Source of the DNA: Parascedosporium putredinis
Lineage: Eukaryota; Ascomycota; Sordariomycetes; Microascales; Microascaceae
Assembly (NCBI GenBank): GCA_949357655.1
Contig: CASHTG010000001.1
Span: 1,240,001-1,304,000 of the forward strand
Reading direction: 5' to 3'
DNA length: 64,000 nucleotides
Under the pieces are notes generated by a model. It did no database searches. It worked only from the letters and a program-made list of their open reading frames with translations, and had not been told where the DNA came from. Numbering within the stretch: position 1 is the first letter of the stretch; every line of letters starts with the position of its first letter. The position numbers and the translations under genes are program-made. Shown in pieces: positions 12,105-25,528 of this stretch.

Positions 12105-14937
12105 ATGTATAAGCCGCCGATGCCCAACGACCGCAATGCCAGCATCCTCAGCGCCTTGAAGGCGACTGAGATGCTGGATTCGCGACCGGTTCTGCCGGCA
12201 GGTATGTTTTTAAGTATTCCTTGCGTGAGACCGTTTGCTGCTCTGCCCTTCCTGGTGGGCCAAGACCCGTTCTATCTCTCTCCCTCTCAGTCAGGCACAC
12301 GGATACATAGACTATAACTGACCTGCCTTTCTCTTCTGCCTGCAGAAATCCTTGCTACGATACTCGATTATTTGCCCATCTCTGATCTCATGCGAGCGGC
12401 ACGAGCCTCAAGACGTCTCCGGGAGATGGTCTATGATGACACGCGATGGGTCTCCCGGTTGAAGAGTTTAGGGTGTTGGGATGAAGCCGAAGCGAAACAA
12501 CGGTTTGAAGAGGCGAGGAGAAAACGGAGGGAGGCGGCACAGCGCGCGAGCGGTCCACCCGGGGCCCCGGGCGCCGCCCCCGCTGCGACGACTATTTTTG
12601 ACGCCGTCGCCGAAGCTGACCGACCCCAGGGACCCTCGGCCGTAGGTGCTGTCGCAGACGGGTTCGAGACCATGTCATTGGGGTCTTCCAAAGCCGCGGA
12701 GCAAGACTCGAGTGCCATCTTGGACGTTCTGCAGAATGTAAAAAGCATCAGAGGCTTTGCAAGGCAGGAGTACGGCAAAGTCTACAGCGCACTGGCTCCT
12801 TTCTATTACGACCTGATTCAGGCCTCGAGCCACGCCGACCCCATCATCTTCAAGGTCTTCCGAGACCCTGAAAGGCAAGCGAGGATGCTGGCGAACCTTC
12901 GCGTGTTCTCAAAGAGCGACTGGGCACAGGGTTGGACACAGCGGGAGGAGAAGCTCATGACTATGACGAGCGTTTTTGAGAGCGCCGTGTTGCGGGAGTT
13001 TGAGCAAGGTTATGAGTTTTGGGACATCGACGGGAGGATGAAGCGCTACGCGACAGTTTTGCACCACCTGAACGGTGGAACTGCTGCCGTCCACCTCTTC
13101 ATCGACAAGCACCCTGTATTCGCTGACATGCAGGTGACGATGAATCCCGTTGACTGCCTGGACCAAGCCGCTGTGGATGGGGTGACATTGGAACCCTCGA
13201 GGAAGTTTCTGGAGGCGCTGGCACAAAAGTCAACGAGCAGTCCGGCATCATTGACAGAATTTTCCCGGAACCAGATACGGTGTTTTGGACGTTTGTCGAT
13301 AAGATACGGGAAGATATCGTCATGGAGTACTTTACGCTACTGTTTGACGAGGCCCACGCACGAAACTTGCTCGGCTACCTCATGGCTGTCTCGGGGGCTC
13401 TGAGCAATGCATGTGGTTCTTCCAGTCCCTGGCGCCTCCAGCTTCCTGGAAGGGGGATATCGATGCAAAGGCCAAAGAACTAACGTTGACCACCTTTGAG
13501 CCGCATCTGGATCTGTATTTCCAAGATGAGCTCGACTACTTTACGAAAAAGGCGGAAAGCCAGGTGGCGGAATGGGAGAAGAAGCTCTCGGCGCAGGATG
13601 CCTCGGTCGAGTCCTTCTATATGAGCAACTTTAACCGGCAAGCAGACAAGAAGGACTTTTAAGTTCATTCAAAAGGTCGTCATGATGCCCGTAACGGTCC
13701 TCCCGACTTTCCCCATTGGATCTCCCTTTGCATCCAGCAAGCCCGCTGCGGCAGCCGCCACCTCAGATCCAAGCGCCATCCAACAAACGCAGCTCAAACC
13801 CGCGGCTCCCACTTTTCCTGGGGCAGCTATTGACGGGCGCGCTAGTCCACTGCCTAGCGAGGCACCGACTGACGAGCTTGCAGCAAAGGCTGCCTTGATG
13901 ACTTCTCGGCTTGAGGGAATCAAAAGCCTCTTTAGCATTGAAGTTGCGCTGGACCTCGTTCACCAGGCCAAGACCAGCCTAGGCAGGACGGCCGTCTTCA
14001 TCAAGCTAGGCGGCCAGTCAGGAGAGGAGGCGAGAGAGCAGTGTGCCACGATATTTGTGGTGCTGCTTCGCATCCTGGGCGTTAACCACGTAAAATCCGG
14101 CTTCGAAAAGGCAGTGGCCCACCTTTCGCAGTACAACCCTCGTGCCGTGAACGACCACAACCAAGCCGGCGTAGCCCCTCTAGTCATGTTTATCGAGCTT
14201 GTCAACGTCGGCGATCTCATCTCTCAGATGATTGACGTTTTCTACGAGCAGCAGCTGGCGGGCCCAAAGATTGCTGATAAGAACGACTTTTGGACCCTGC
14301 TGGTTTGGCAAAGAAGAAGTTTGAGCAAATGCTCGATGAGAGCGTTGCTGCCGGGTTGAACAAGGGCATCGATGTGCTCATGGACGAAGTCGAGTACCTT
14401 CATGGCACGACGCAACTCCCCACCGATTACAACCCTGCCCCGGCCGAAAATAGCATGTCGGGATCAGATTTCGACATCGGGCCTACGGCCACAGCCACGC
14501 GTATCGTCGAGCTCGTCTCCGGCCACACGCGTATGCTCGTCGGCACGACGGATAAGTCGATGCTCGACGTCTTCAACGGTGAAGTCGGTCTCCGTCTCTT
14601 CACGGCCGTCTGTAAGCACCTCAAGCGCCAGCGCGTCAGCACCGACGGCGCCATTAAGCTCATCGCAGACATGAACTTGTACTTTGACTACGTGCGTACG
14701 CTCCGGAATCAGGACCTGCTAGCCTACTTTGGGGCGCTGCGCGAGCTGTCGCAAATCTACCTCATCGACGCCGGGCATGCCAAGGAGATGGCTATCGTCA
14801 TTGCCGATGGTGACAGGTTCAAGGGCATTTTTAGGGCGGAGGAGGTTTATGAATACGCCCAGAGACGGGCGGACTGGTACCAGGTTAGAAAGAGTGTGGA
14901 GAGAGCCATGTACGGCCTCGAGTGCTCGCTGATGTGA
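12105..14937 (+). CDS. RCY1: Recyclin-1-like F-box protein with Sec10/exocyst-like domain
   Basis: An F-box protein joined to a Sec10-like helical region. Yeast Rcy1 acts in recycling of membrane proteins from endosomes and binds Skp1. Exons: 12105-12201 and 12346-14937; the splice joins LPA to EILATILDYLPISDLM, completing the F-box at about residues 28-75. The rest (about residues 150-860) is Sec10-like, with blocks such as AAVDGVTLEPSRKFLEALAQ, DELDYFTKKAESQVAEW, and the C-terminal DLLAYFGALRELSQIYLID and FRAEEVYEYAQRRADWYQVR. Four single-base breaks are needed to read it: a missing base near 13228 and near 13398, an extra T near 13659 that creates a false stop, and a missing T near 14300. 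Each restores family-like sequence at once. Confidence 0.85.
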
Positions 14938-15032
14938 GCGGGAAAAAATCATACGGAATAAGAACCTAGGAGGGCTGCATAACGAGGCAGGGAGCAGACG
15001 TATCTACCCACCCACCCACATTTACATTGACT

Positions 15033-15092
15033 CGCACATACACACACACACACACGTACACACGTACGCACTCACTCTCACACTCACACTCA
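15033..15092. repeat. CA/CTCA-rich microsatellite in a convergent 3' region
   Basis: A run of CACACA with interspersed CGTACA and CACTCA units lies in the 457-bp space between the convergent stops of recyclin (14937) and the CLPTM1-family gene (15395). No other feature is seen in this gap. Confidence 0.7.
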
Positions 15093-15394
15093 GGTACACA
15101 TATAGCATATGATATTGGAAATGAATATAGGATGGACGGATGGAATGAGACGAGCGACAAGCTTTCCTTAACGAAAGTCAAATCAAGTATTTTTTCCCAT
15201 TATTACTTTTGTACACTCTATCTAGATTATTGCGGTCTTTGACAAAACCTATCGATCTCCTAGGCTAGCATGACTGCCCGTTTTACATCAATTTCCTCGA
15301 CATGCTGGCGAAATTAAATGAGAGAAAAGAATGAGGGACGCCGATACATAGAGACGACGCGGCAATTTCAAGGAGCGAGCTCGGGTTGTTTCGT

Positions 15395-17658
15395 TTACTT
15401 TCTCCTCTTTGCTTGCTTCTTCTCGGCACCGGTGGTGGTGGCGGTGCCCTGAGAAATCTCCTCGGCCACGGCGGGTTGGGAGACGGCGGCATCGGCGACG
15501 GCCTCGACCTTGGTCTTGGTCTGCTTCACGTCCTCGGCGACGTCCTCGCCATCCTGGCCGAACTCGTTGACACGAGTGTAGTCGACGCGGTAAGCCCAGC
15601 GCTGGTAAATATAGACGAAGAAGATGATGTCGTCGCGGAAGGTGGCGAGGCGATGGAGCAGGGGCATCTTGATGGTGAAGGCGAAGAGGTCATCAATGAA
15701 GGTGTTGAGGAACTTGTACATCATGGCCTTGGCGGGCATGTGGGCGACGCTCTTGAGGCGGTAGTTGATGTAGAGAGAGGGGACCATGAGGAGGAAGCCG
15801 TAGGCGTAAACGGAACCGACGAGGGTGGTGATGATGTACGAGTACCAAGACTTGTGGGAGTCGTAGAAGAGGGAGTAGATGGCGTAGGCGATGAGGAGGG
15901 GCACACCGGCCATGTACATGTACTTGAACGCAATCTCATCGTATTCCTTGGTCTTCTCCTCAGTCTCGGAGAGCTTTTGCTTGTCCTCAAAGGTGACGCC
16001 GTAGGGTAGCCACGAGCCGGGCGGCAAGGGCCCAAACTTGACGTTGACAACGGTGGTGATCTTCCAAAACTCGATGAGGATACCAACACCCTGGGAGCCG
16101 AGGATGATCCAGCTCGTGTTCTGCTGGTTGTCGACAAGGTAGAGCAGGATAACGGTCTGCATGAAGACATTGGCGAGGATAGAGCGAACCGAGATGCCGA
16201 CGTTGTCCTTCTTCTTGCGGTAGTGGGCAATATCGGAGCCGAAAGCGAGGGTCTCGAGGATGATGTGAGCAATGGAGACGATACCGGTGATGGCGAGGAG
16301 GATGGGGTTGCTGTCGATGAAGATCTCCTTGATCATCTCGATTTCAGAGCCGTCACCTCCTCCGGGGACGGCGTTACCGAACGCGGCTTGGCGAGCAGAC
16401 TCCTTGGCGGAAAGGTCGAGGGACGCCATGGTCTTGAACTGCCAGCTGCGGATGTTGTTGAGGTCGATGTGGATGGGGAGGGTTTTGACGGTGTCGTTGA
16501 GAAGGGTCATGTGAGTCTTGAGCTGCCAGAAGTTATTGACAAAAAGGATGGGGTCTAGTACTTGTGGTTAGTCGTCGCTCATACCGGTGATAAGGTTTTG
16601 AACAACGTGCATGGGCACATTGAGGAGCACAGAAAGGTAGGGCCTAGACTTACAGTACCAGGAGAACTGGCCAGTGCCATCTCGCGCTCCGGTGGGCTAA
16701 TGGACAAGTTAGAACTGAGAGAGGTGGTTCGGGTGACGCTTGGTCATAGGCATTCTTTGACATACCTCAAGTCGCAGGAAGTGCTTGACAGCAGGATGCT
16801 CGGTTGCGTAAGGAATCACGCCAGTGTTAGGGATCAAGGACAGGGTGATATTCGGGTGGTAGTAGCTGGCAATGATGGGACCATCGGTCTCATCTTCATC
16901 CGGCTCTTGGACAGGGACGGGCAGATCGTCAAGGAGGTTTCTGGTCTTGGCGATCTTCTTCTTCGGAAGCCAGTGAGTCAAGGGGTATGCGATGTGGTAG
17001 GCAGTTGCGGGATCGAAGCCGGGCTTGAGATGGTCAAGCTGGCTTCCGGAGAGGCCAACGTAAAAGTGTCCCCAGAGGGTGCGGTTGTGTTGAACAGGAA
17101 CGGGAACGGTAAAGGTGCCGTCAGAGGATCTTTTCTCGCTGTAGTTGCCAAGCTTAAACCGCTTCTCGTCGAGAATTACCATTTCCGAGGGAACTTCGGC
17201 GATGGGGTCCGGGTTGAAGGACGGGCTGAGTGTGATGACGATGTCAACATAGCTGTCCATGGGCCAGATAGGGGCGACCTTCTTGGGGACGCTGCGGTAG
17301 ACAGCGCCTTCGTCGAGAGCTTTGGGCCGAAGGAGATAAGGGGAATCTCTTCGGTGTTGGCGGGGACGGTGATCAGGTTGCCTGCGGGATCGGTAACCTG
17401 CACCCCGTTCTGCTCCTTTGCAAAGTACCAGCCGATGGCCATGTTGATGAGCAGGTAGACACCTCCACCTAGAAGAAGGCGGGTCATCGCGCTTGGGCCC
17501 TACATGATGGAATCGAGAGCGAGTGGTTAGTTTTTGAGATTTGGGGTACGCCAAAGTGCAGCCAACAAAAGGGAGGGGTGTATCGCTTACCGATGATTGT
17601 TGGGGTCGTGCGGCATTGCCATCGCCGCCGCGGGGGCGACAACCGCGTCTTGGGGCAT
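15395..17658 (-). CDS. CLPTM1-family multi-pass ER membrane protein
   Basis: Belongs to the cleft-lip-and-palate transmembrane protein 1 family; human CLPTM1L was reported to act as an ER lipid scramblase in GPI synthesis and CLPTM1 in receptor trafficking. The fungal role is unknown to me. Exons (minus): 17591-17658, 16766-17499, 16654-16696, 15395-16554. An N-terminal membrane segment (GGGVYLLINMAIGWYF) is followed by a luminal region (VAPIWPMDSYVDIVITLSPS, HNRTLWGHFYVGLSG). The family block FVNNFWQLKTHMTLLNDTVK is then rebuilt by splicing from SWY|YPIL. Several hydrophobic helices follow, ending in a basic tail EKKQAKRRK that resembles a KKxx-like ER signal. One base is missing near 17324 (restoring PKALDEGAVYRSVPKKV). 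The first exon is uncertain: joining it to GPSAMTRLLLGG needs one more base, and translation could start at 17478. Confidence 0.85.
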
Positions 17659-18990
17659 CGTGATAGCGAGAGCGGAGTTCCCGGAGCAAAAGGGGAAACG
17701 AAAATCGGGGATGTGCGGAGAGACGAGCCGTCTGGCAAAACGTGCTGCCCCTCGGGATGCGATCGAGGTGGGCGGGCGCGAGGTTTGCGTTTTGCGCCTT
17801 AATTGCTACACTCGTTTAGAACGCTCGTACGCGCTTTCCAGACGTGGTTCTCCGTCCAACAGGAAGGGTGGAGGAACGGATATGCGATGTCGGGGTAGAA
17901 AGCACTGCCCAGCTCTCTTGTCGCGATGAGGTGCGAAGAGATCTTCAAAAGTATTCAGCCCAATCGCATTGAAAAGTAATATGCCGCATGACGAATTGCA
18001 ATAGCTTTCAATAGCACGCCTTTCAATCTGATGTAATCCAGGCTTGGCAAGGGCCTTTCTGCACGTACCGACGTGTCTTCAAAGAAGAACCGCCTGGGGC
18101 TCCAAGCACGCACTTGCTCCCAGCCGACACCACGGATTTGCAGAACTTAATCCTCGACTCCCTGCCCCTTGCCGAATCCGCCAAATTTGCCGCCTAGGCC
18201 CGAGTAACAGTACAATAAGAACCTAGTATCAATTATTGGATTCCTTGAGGTCCTTTTCCGTCTGGCTGGTGTTCGCTTTGTGCCAAGTACTGGGGGCAGA
18301 TGGCCTAGGGTCCAGTAATTAAAGGCGAGGACCCCACTAAAGTGGTCCTCATCTTCACGAAGGAGATTGATCAAGCTCTTGTCTTGTCTGTCCCTCAAGT
18401 CCCTGTCCCCTCAATCTGCGCCATGCGCTTGTACCCGCAACAATCATCCGTGCAAATTCGTACACTTAAAATGTAACGCTGGCTGGTGGGAGGTACATTG
18501 ATTGATCAATTGATTGATGGACCTTGGACAACAGGCCAGCTAATGCACTGCTCTCTGTTTGACCCAAATTTGCTGCATTGTTACAACATTACCACGCAGG
18601 ATCAAGGCCGGCTCCCAAGAAAGCTAGCGTGACTAAGCCAATACCCCGGACGGTCATGGGTGCAGTCCCTAGGCAAACGAACACCTTGACACTTCTGTCG
18701 TGGACCAAGCAAGCAAGGGGGACTCCTTTCCGAAATTTCTCACTCACATCAACTGATTTCCCCTTTAACCCCAGAAGCAGTCCTTGCGCTTTCTTCCATT
18801 CTCCATCTTGTCTTTTCTGTGCGGTAATCATTTTCATTTTTTTTTCTTCATTGGGGAAGTCGCAAGTGCTTGTTATGGAGTTCAGCATTTGCCTTTGAAA
18901 CGGTTTATCTTATATCCCCGACCTACCCTTTCCGAACCTTGGCCGTTTCTGCACGTGTTTCCTGCGCATCGCCCCCTGTATAATATCGAT
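17659..18990. promoter_or_regulatory. Divergent promoter region of the CLPTM1-family gene and SEC16
   Basis: About 1.3 kb without a supportable gene. An AT-rich patch with repeated TTGATTGA/TCAATTGA words lies at about 18498-18521, and CT-rich sequence runs from about 18770 to 18960, just before the SEC16 ATG. Confidence 0.4.
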
Positions 18991-21900
18991 ATGGCCTCGA
19001 CCGACTCGTTCGCGTCGTGGCACCCGGCTTTCCGGCCAAACACCCTGCCTCCAGATGTTCCCTCGACAAGCGAACCCTCCGCGATAGAATCGGATCATAC
19101 GCTGGTCGATACTCTCCCGTCCGAAACATCCTTTGAAGCCCTCACCAAGGAAGACGTGACGTCGCAACACGTCGACGCGTGGTTCTCCGACGACGTAGAT
19201 ACTCAGAATGAAGACTGGCTTGCCGGCTCAGAAGAGGTCCCAGTCGAAGAGTCGCCCGAATCGCGGCCCTGGGAGGTGGCCCAATCCGATGCCCTCGAGG
19301 CCTCGGAACCCCAACCAGTCGAACCCCAACTAGATTCCGATGCACCCGAGTTTCATACCCAAGAGCCAGCCCCTGAAGGGGTTGTGACGGAAGAGTTCAA
19401 CCTGGATGCCACTTCTGATGGCTCAGCGGCGGGAGTCGAGACGGTAACCGAGGCCACGCATCAAGATGAGATACCTGTGCTGCCGTCTCAAGGCTTGCAT
19501 ACTGAAGAGCCCATCTCAGACGACCCTCCCATGGGCGTGAATGCCGAGATAACCACGGGAGTAACCGCATCTGAATCATCTATCTCGCAAGAACCTGAGC
19601 CTCAGGGATCCGCAAGCCAAGACCTCGCCAACAACAACTCTGCCGAAGATGTCCTCCCAGAGGAGCCTGAGCGATCTATCGCTCCTGTTATCGAACAGCC
19701 AGTTTCTGAAGAATCGACCCTACAGGTGGCGCCTGATGCTGGGGGTGAACACTTTGACACACCCGTGCCCGAAGCCGAACCAGAGCGCGAGTCTTCGAAA
19801 CAACTCAGCTGGGAGGATGGTGATGCTGGCGCCGATGAAGGGGCGGAGTGGTTCCTTGATCGCTCAGACTCTAACGACCCATCAAAATTCCTGCCACCCG
19901 CTGAGCGCTCTAATTCCTTCCCTGTCGTGCCACCTCTTGACTCACCGGCATCTCCTTCCAAGTCATATTTGCCCCGTACTCAAGCGGAGAATCTTTTGCA
20001 GGAGGAAGATGTTGAAGGCGAGGCCTTCTTCGCCAATGCTGGTTCGACAAATGAGGATGCGGCTACCACCAGGTACGAGGAAGGCATACCGCTAATCAGC
20101 CAGGCTTCGACCCAGGCGAGCCCGTCTAATGGGGAAGCGTCTGCTTCCGGTGCTGATGATGCTTTTGCTGATGAAGATGACGATTTCTTCAGCAACGTCG
20201 TCCAGGGCGGTGGTGACGAGGGCCTGAAAGTTGCCTCGGAACCTTGGCCTCTGGATAGGAAGTCAACCTTCCAGGCAATGGGTCCCCGGAGCACAGTTTC
20301 TGCGGAGACCTTGTCAGTAGACGCCATCGGATCGCACAATCCCCCAGAGCCGGTTGAGCACCCTGCCAACCACGATGAAGCAAATTCAGGCGAGACTCCG
20401 GGTGAGGGTAGTCCTAGTGGGCATGCGACGGAAAACAGCTGGAGCAACGAGGCTGCACCGGTCCCAGAGGAGGATGCCTTGGCAGCAAAGTGGAGCGAGG
20501 CTTTCGGCGACGATGAGCTCCTCGATGATGACTTCCTTGGAGATGATGCCGCTGGCTCGAAAGAAATGGATCCTGCGGCATTTTTCGGTAGTGACGACGA
20601 GGGCTTCCTCGATGATGTGGAGGAAGTGAACAACCTGCTCCGGCACCGGTTGCGCAGCCCGCCGCTGTACCATCCCCGACCACGCAATCCAGTGCGCAAA
20701 GCCGTTATGCCCCCAAACCCTACCCGCTACTACCGCACTCCAGAATGCGATTGCCAACCCTTACGCACCAGCCGTCCCCGCCGTCCCCGCCAACCCGTAC
20801 CTCGCCGCCGCCCCCTTGGTTCAGCCCCCGGCTGGGTACTCGGCCACAGCCCCGCCCCAGACGACACCTTACGGTGTAGCTCCTCCCCCAGCGCCGCCAA
20901 GTCTAAACAAAGCCCAAAGCTTTGCCGACAAGGCCAAAGGAGGGTACACGTCTCCATATGATCTTCCTATGAATGTCGTTGATGTGAAGCCGAGGAAACG
21001 GCCGAGCATGCAACAACTCCCCTCTAGCACAAGTATCCCCCTGTTGGTCCTCCGCGAAGCTCGAGCATGTATGCACAGAGCCCTACCGGGCCCCCACTTC
21101 TAACACATCACCTCCTGTTTCTGCGGGTGTTGCGGGTCCATCACCCCTTGAGAGGACGCCCTCCCTCCCTCCCAAATCAAAGGAAAACTTCTTTGAGGAT
21201 CTCCCACTCACCTCTCGCCCTCGGCCTGCGTCGCGACAGAATCATACATCGTCCCCTGGCCCGATGGGTCAACCCCACGGCCCCCCTCCTCACCCTGGGC
21301 CCCCTGTTTCCAATCGAGCTTCCTCCCTCTCAGCTGGCCCGCCGACCGGTCCCCATCCCGGCCTTCCTCCCGCCAGCCGATCTGCCTCGCTCCCAACGTC
21401 TCCCCGCTCGGTCCGCCCCATTCGATGTACGCCCCGGTACAGCCACAGATGCCGAACGCAGTCTCCGACGCGGGCTTGGCTCCTGCTGCCCACGTGAGCC
21501 CTTACGCACCCCCGCCTCCAACGACGACGATCCCTCAACCGGGACCCATGGATCCAACCGGACTACCAAGCTTGGTGAAGCCGGCGACTGTTAATCCTTA
21601 CGCACCGGTGCCAAGCCAGTCACATTCAGCTCCTCCCGTGTCTGCGCCCGCCGCCACGAGCCGATACTCTCCCGTGCAGAACCAACCCACCCCACATCTT
21701 AACGGCGCACCCCTCCACCCGCGCCTTCCAACCGTTACTCTTCGCCCGCCGGCTCGCGGCAGCCTTCTGCTAATTATGCGGCCCCGCCCCCGCTGTCCAC
21801 CCGGCGACCATTCTGCCTCATCAGCCGCGCACCTCGAGTCCCCTAGCCCACTTTGAGAAAACCGCCAGCCGTACCAGCGTGAACGGTGAGGCTACCCACG

Positions 21901-24900
21901 GAGACCGCCGCACTAGTTTACCACATGAGGCGAGGCTTCACAGGCTTGCTTCCCTTACTCCCACACGCGAGGTCGAAGAAGAGCAAGAGCAGAGCCCACC
22001 CAAGCCCCCTCAGACCGCGAGCGCCGCTGCCGCTTCCATTGCAGAATCTAGGTACAGCCCCGTGTCTGTGCCAGGCCCCCGATCTACTCCCCGCCCATGC
22101 AGCCCAACCTTATGCAAACTTCCCTTTCTCCACCCAAAAGATCGCAGTACGCTCCTCTTACGGCCCAATCTCCTCGGGCAAAGGAACACGACGTCATCCC
22201 TCCGCCCCGGTCATTCTCTCAGTCGCCAAATTCCCAGAAACTTGGCTTGAACGGTCCTGCTCCATACGAGTCCCCTCAGCGATCCGTATCCGCGCAGGCT
22301 CCCGTGTCCCCCAAGTCTTCGCAGCCGGTCGCTCCCGCATATGTGCCAACGCATCGTGCACGGGCTCCCTCTCTCGCGATGAACATGGTGCCCCCACTGA
22401 TGGCCGCGAGAACGACCCCTTACAGCGTTGGAAGGGTGCTCCCCTATTCGTGTGGGGAGTCGGCGGAACCGTCGTATCCATGTTCCCCAAGAGCGTACCA
22501 CGCTACGGTATCAGTCAGACAGCACCCATGATTTACCGCACACCTGGCGAGGTCAAGATTCAACATGTGAAGGACGTCATTCCCCTGGAAGAGAGGCTTG
22601 CCAAATTCCCCGGACCCCTCAAGGGTAAGTCTAAGAAGAAGGAGACGCTCGCTTGGCTTTCCGCGGGCATCGACTCTCTCTTGACGACGACGCCCGACTT
22701 GGCGTTCAATCAAACCCCTTCACACGAAGAGAAGCGCTCTGTCGAACGGTTGCTTTTGTGGAAGACCCTACGTGTCTTGGTCGAGAACGATGGCGTCCTC
22801 GAAGGAAATCCTGCCGTTCAAAAGGCCGTCCGGGATATCCTGATGCCAAATTTGGATGAGGAAATATCGCCAGCTGGCACTTCGTTGGATGGAGTTGCGG
22901 ACCTCGGCGCCTTGCATCAACCCGGAATGGGCTCCGTGCAGCCAGACGCTTTGGATGCCGCAGGTATAGAGCTTCTGCGAAGACACCTCTTAGTTGGCGA
23001 CCGAGAAAAGGCTGCCTGGGCTGCCGTGGACAAGAGGCTATGGGGCCATGCGATGCTGATCGCCAACACCGTCTCTCCCGAACTCTATAAGCAGGTGACC
23101 CAGGAGTTTGTTCGCAAGGAAGTCAACTACGCGGGCCACAACAACGAGTCAATCGCGGCGTTGTACAAAGTTCTCTCAGGCAACCACGATGATTGTGTAG
23201 ATGAGCTGGTGCCTGTGCACGCCCGGGCTGGGCTCCAGCTGATGGCCGCCACCACCGCCGCTACCTCAATGACGGGTTCTCTAGGCGGCCTTGATAAGTG
23301 GCGCGAATCGCTGTGCCTAATCCTTAGCAACCGGAGCACCGACGATTCCAAGGCACTCATTGCCTTGGGCGGCCTCCTTTCCAACTACGGGCGGGCGGAA
23401 GCGGCTCACATCTGCTTCATTTTTGCTAGGCAAGCGTCCGTCTTTGGCGGTGCTGACGACCCGCGCTCAAACTTCGTTCTCGTCGGTTCCGACCATCGCG
23501 GGCAGGCCGATCGTTTCGCCAAGGACATTGAGGCTATCTTGCTTAGTGAGGTCTACGAATACGGACTTTCGCTTGCGGGCGGCGCCGCGCCGCTTGCCCC
23601 TCACTTGACTGGTTACAAGCTCCAACTCGCCGTGACCCTCGCGGAATACGGACAGCGAGATAAAGCTCTCCAATACTGTGAGGGTGCCTTGAACACCATT
23701 GGCTCTCAGACGAAGAGATCCCCGTACCACCACTCTGCCCTCGAACAGGCCATGGAGGATTTCGTGAAGCGACTGAAGCAAACGCCGAGGGAGGAGTCCA
23801 ATTCTTGGATCCCTAAGCCGAGCATGAACAAGGTTTCGGACACCATGTGGAGCACCTTCAACAAGTTTGTCTCGGGCGAGGACAACGACAGCCCTCGAAA
23901 CGGCGTCAACGGTGATGAGGGTGTGGAATCCGGGCCGTTCGCCAAGATTGCAGGCGGCACTCCCACCATCAGCCGATCCCCGTCTGCGTCCAACTTTGAG
24001 CCCTACGGAACGAACAATGCCGGGTATCCTGTCAGCCACGTTCCCCGCCCATGTCCGCCCCCGGCTTTACTGCCGCGCCTCCGGCTGCCTCAAGGAGCGC
24101 TTCCCGCTATGCGCCTTTCCCCCGCAAGGCAGTGCTCCTCCGGCCATTACCAACCCGTACGAGCCGGCGGTCGCCTATACTCCTCGTTCGTCAAGCGAGG
24201 GCACGCGCCATGTCAATCCCTATGAGCCGAGCCGTAGCCGTCCTTCAACAGGTTACCAACCGCAACCCCAGCAGCAGTATAATCCGGCCCCGGCCGCGCA
24301 GCAAGGCTACCAACCTTCTGCTGCGGTACCTCAGGAGTCATCTTATCCCGTGCCGGCCCAGTCGGAGCCGTCGGCATACCCAGCCCAAGCCCCACCGGCT
24401 CTCTCATCTGGTTATAGCCCTCTCGGTCTACAAGAGTCATCGTATAACCCCTCGCCCGCGCAGGAAACCGCCGAGGAGAAGGTTTCGAGTGAGGACCAGG
24501 CCCAACAAGGCTACCAGCCTCCTTCTTACGGCTATGAACCCCTAGCTTCACGCCAATGGCCTCGGATGTCACAAATGGGGCCACCGAAGCCGAGAAAACT
24601 GGTGATGCGAACACATCAAGCGGCGGGTACGAGCCTCCCTCGTACCAATCGCATGGATATGAGCCTCCCTCGTATCAATCGCATGGATATGAGCCTCCGT
24701 CTTTTGGCGCCGAGCCTGAAGCCGGCGACGACGAACCAACCATGCCTAAGAAGAAGGGCCCCATGTACGATGATGACGATGATGGCATTTCCGGCCCTAC
24801 TCCTCAAGAGAAGAGCAAGGCGGAGAAAGACAGGGAGAATGAAGAAATGGTTCGTAGGGTAGCCGAAGAAGAGGGTAAGTTGACATTTTCCACAACCATT

Positions 24901-25528
24901 CCTACGTCTTTGGCAGAAGTCTAACATGGAACACAATAGAAAAACGCGCTGCGGAAAAGGCAGCAGCCAAGAAGGGCTGGGGCTTTGGCGGCTGGTTCGG
25001 AGCAGCAAAGAAGGAGCCATCGCCGGCAGAGCACCCTAATAAGCCCGTCAAGGCTAATCTTGGAGAGCAGAGTAGTTTCGTCTACGATCCTGAACTTAAA
25101 CGATGGATCAATAAGAAGGCCGGGGCGGAGAACACCGAGGCTAAGAAGGCGGCCCCGCCGCCCCCAAGGGTCCCCCGTTCCGCCAATTCCACCCCACCCC
25201 TCGCACGGATGCCGGCACACCACCCCCGCTTAGTGGCCTGGGCCGAGCGTCGGCGCCGCCCGGCGGTCCTCCGCGACCTGGCACCGCGACCGGTGTTGGC
25301 GAGTCTACCCTGTCCAGCCACGAAGGCCTAGGCATTCCCACGCCAATGGCGAGGTCTGTTTCGAACCAGAGCGCGGGTGGCCCTCCCAGTGGGCCGCCCA
25401 GCAGGCCGACGACGAGCATGAGCAACGCAAGCAGCATCGACGACCTCATTGGCGCCGCTGCGCCTAGGAAACATGGACAGAAGAAGGCCCGGAAGAGCGG
25501 GCGTTATGTCGACGTGATGGCGCAATAA
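18991..25528 (+). CDS. SEC16: COPII coat assembly protein Sec16
   Basis: A large peripheral scaffold of ER exit sites that organises Sec23/24 and Sec13/31 coat assembly. Exons: 18991-24874 and 24940-25528, about 2,150 residues, normal for filamentous fungi. Order: long acidic N-terminal region; proline/serine-rich linker (about 20700-22430); central conserved domain from LFVWGVGGTVVSMFPKSVPR through ETLAWLSAGIDSLL to about 23850 (ancestral coatomer element, Sec13-binding), including ALIALGGLLSNYGRAEAAHI; second Pro/Gln/Tyr-rich region; and C-terminal WGFGGWFGAAKKEPS...SSFVYDPELKRWINKKAG, the Sec23-binding end. It carries many single-base breaks, at least ten, concentrated in C-rich linker DNA (about 20640, 21040, 21065, 21410, 21720, 21790, 22090, 22430, 24040, 24130, 24545, 25180). 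Sequence on either side stays Sec16-like. The start ATG gives MASTDSFASWHPAFRP and is preceded by CT-rich DNA. Confidence 0.92.
24626..24705 (+). repeat. 30-bp tandem repeat in SEC16 encoding YEPPSYQSHG
   Basis: Two full copies and most of a third (units at 24626-24654, 24655-24684 and 24685-24705) encode a Tyr/Pro/Gln-rich decapeptide. The units differ at only a few third-codon positions, suggesting recent expansion in a disordered C-terminal linker. It stays in frame with the coding sequence. Confidence 0.8.

Noticed and set aside
12105..14937. Programmed frameshifting or pseudogenisation as the cause of the broken frames in recyclin and other genes
   Set aside because: Breaks are spread over unrelated essential genes at homopolymers, go in both directions, and lack slippery heptamers with downstream structure or decayed sequence; consensus error explains them more simply.
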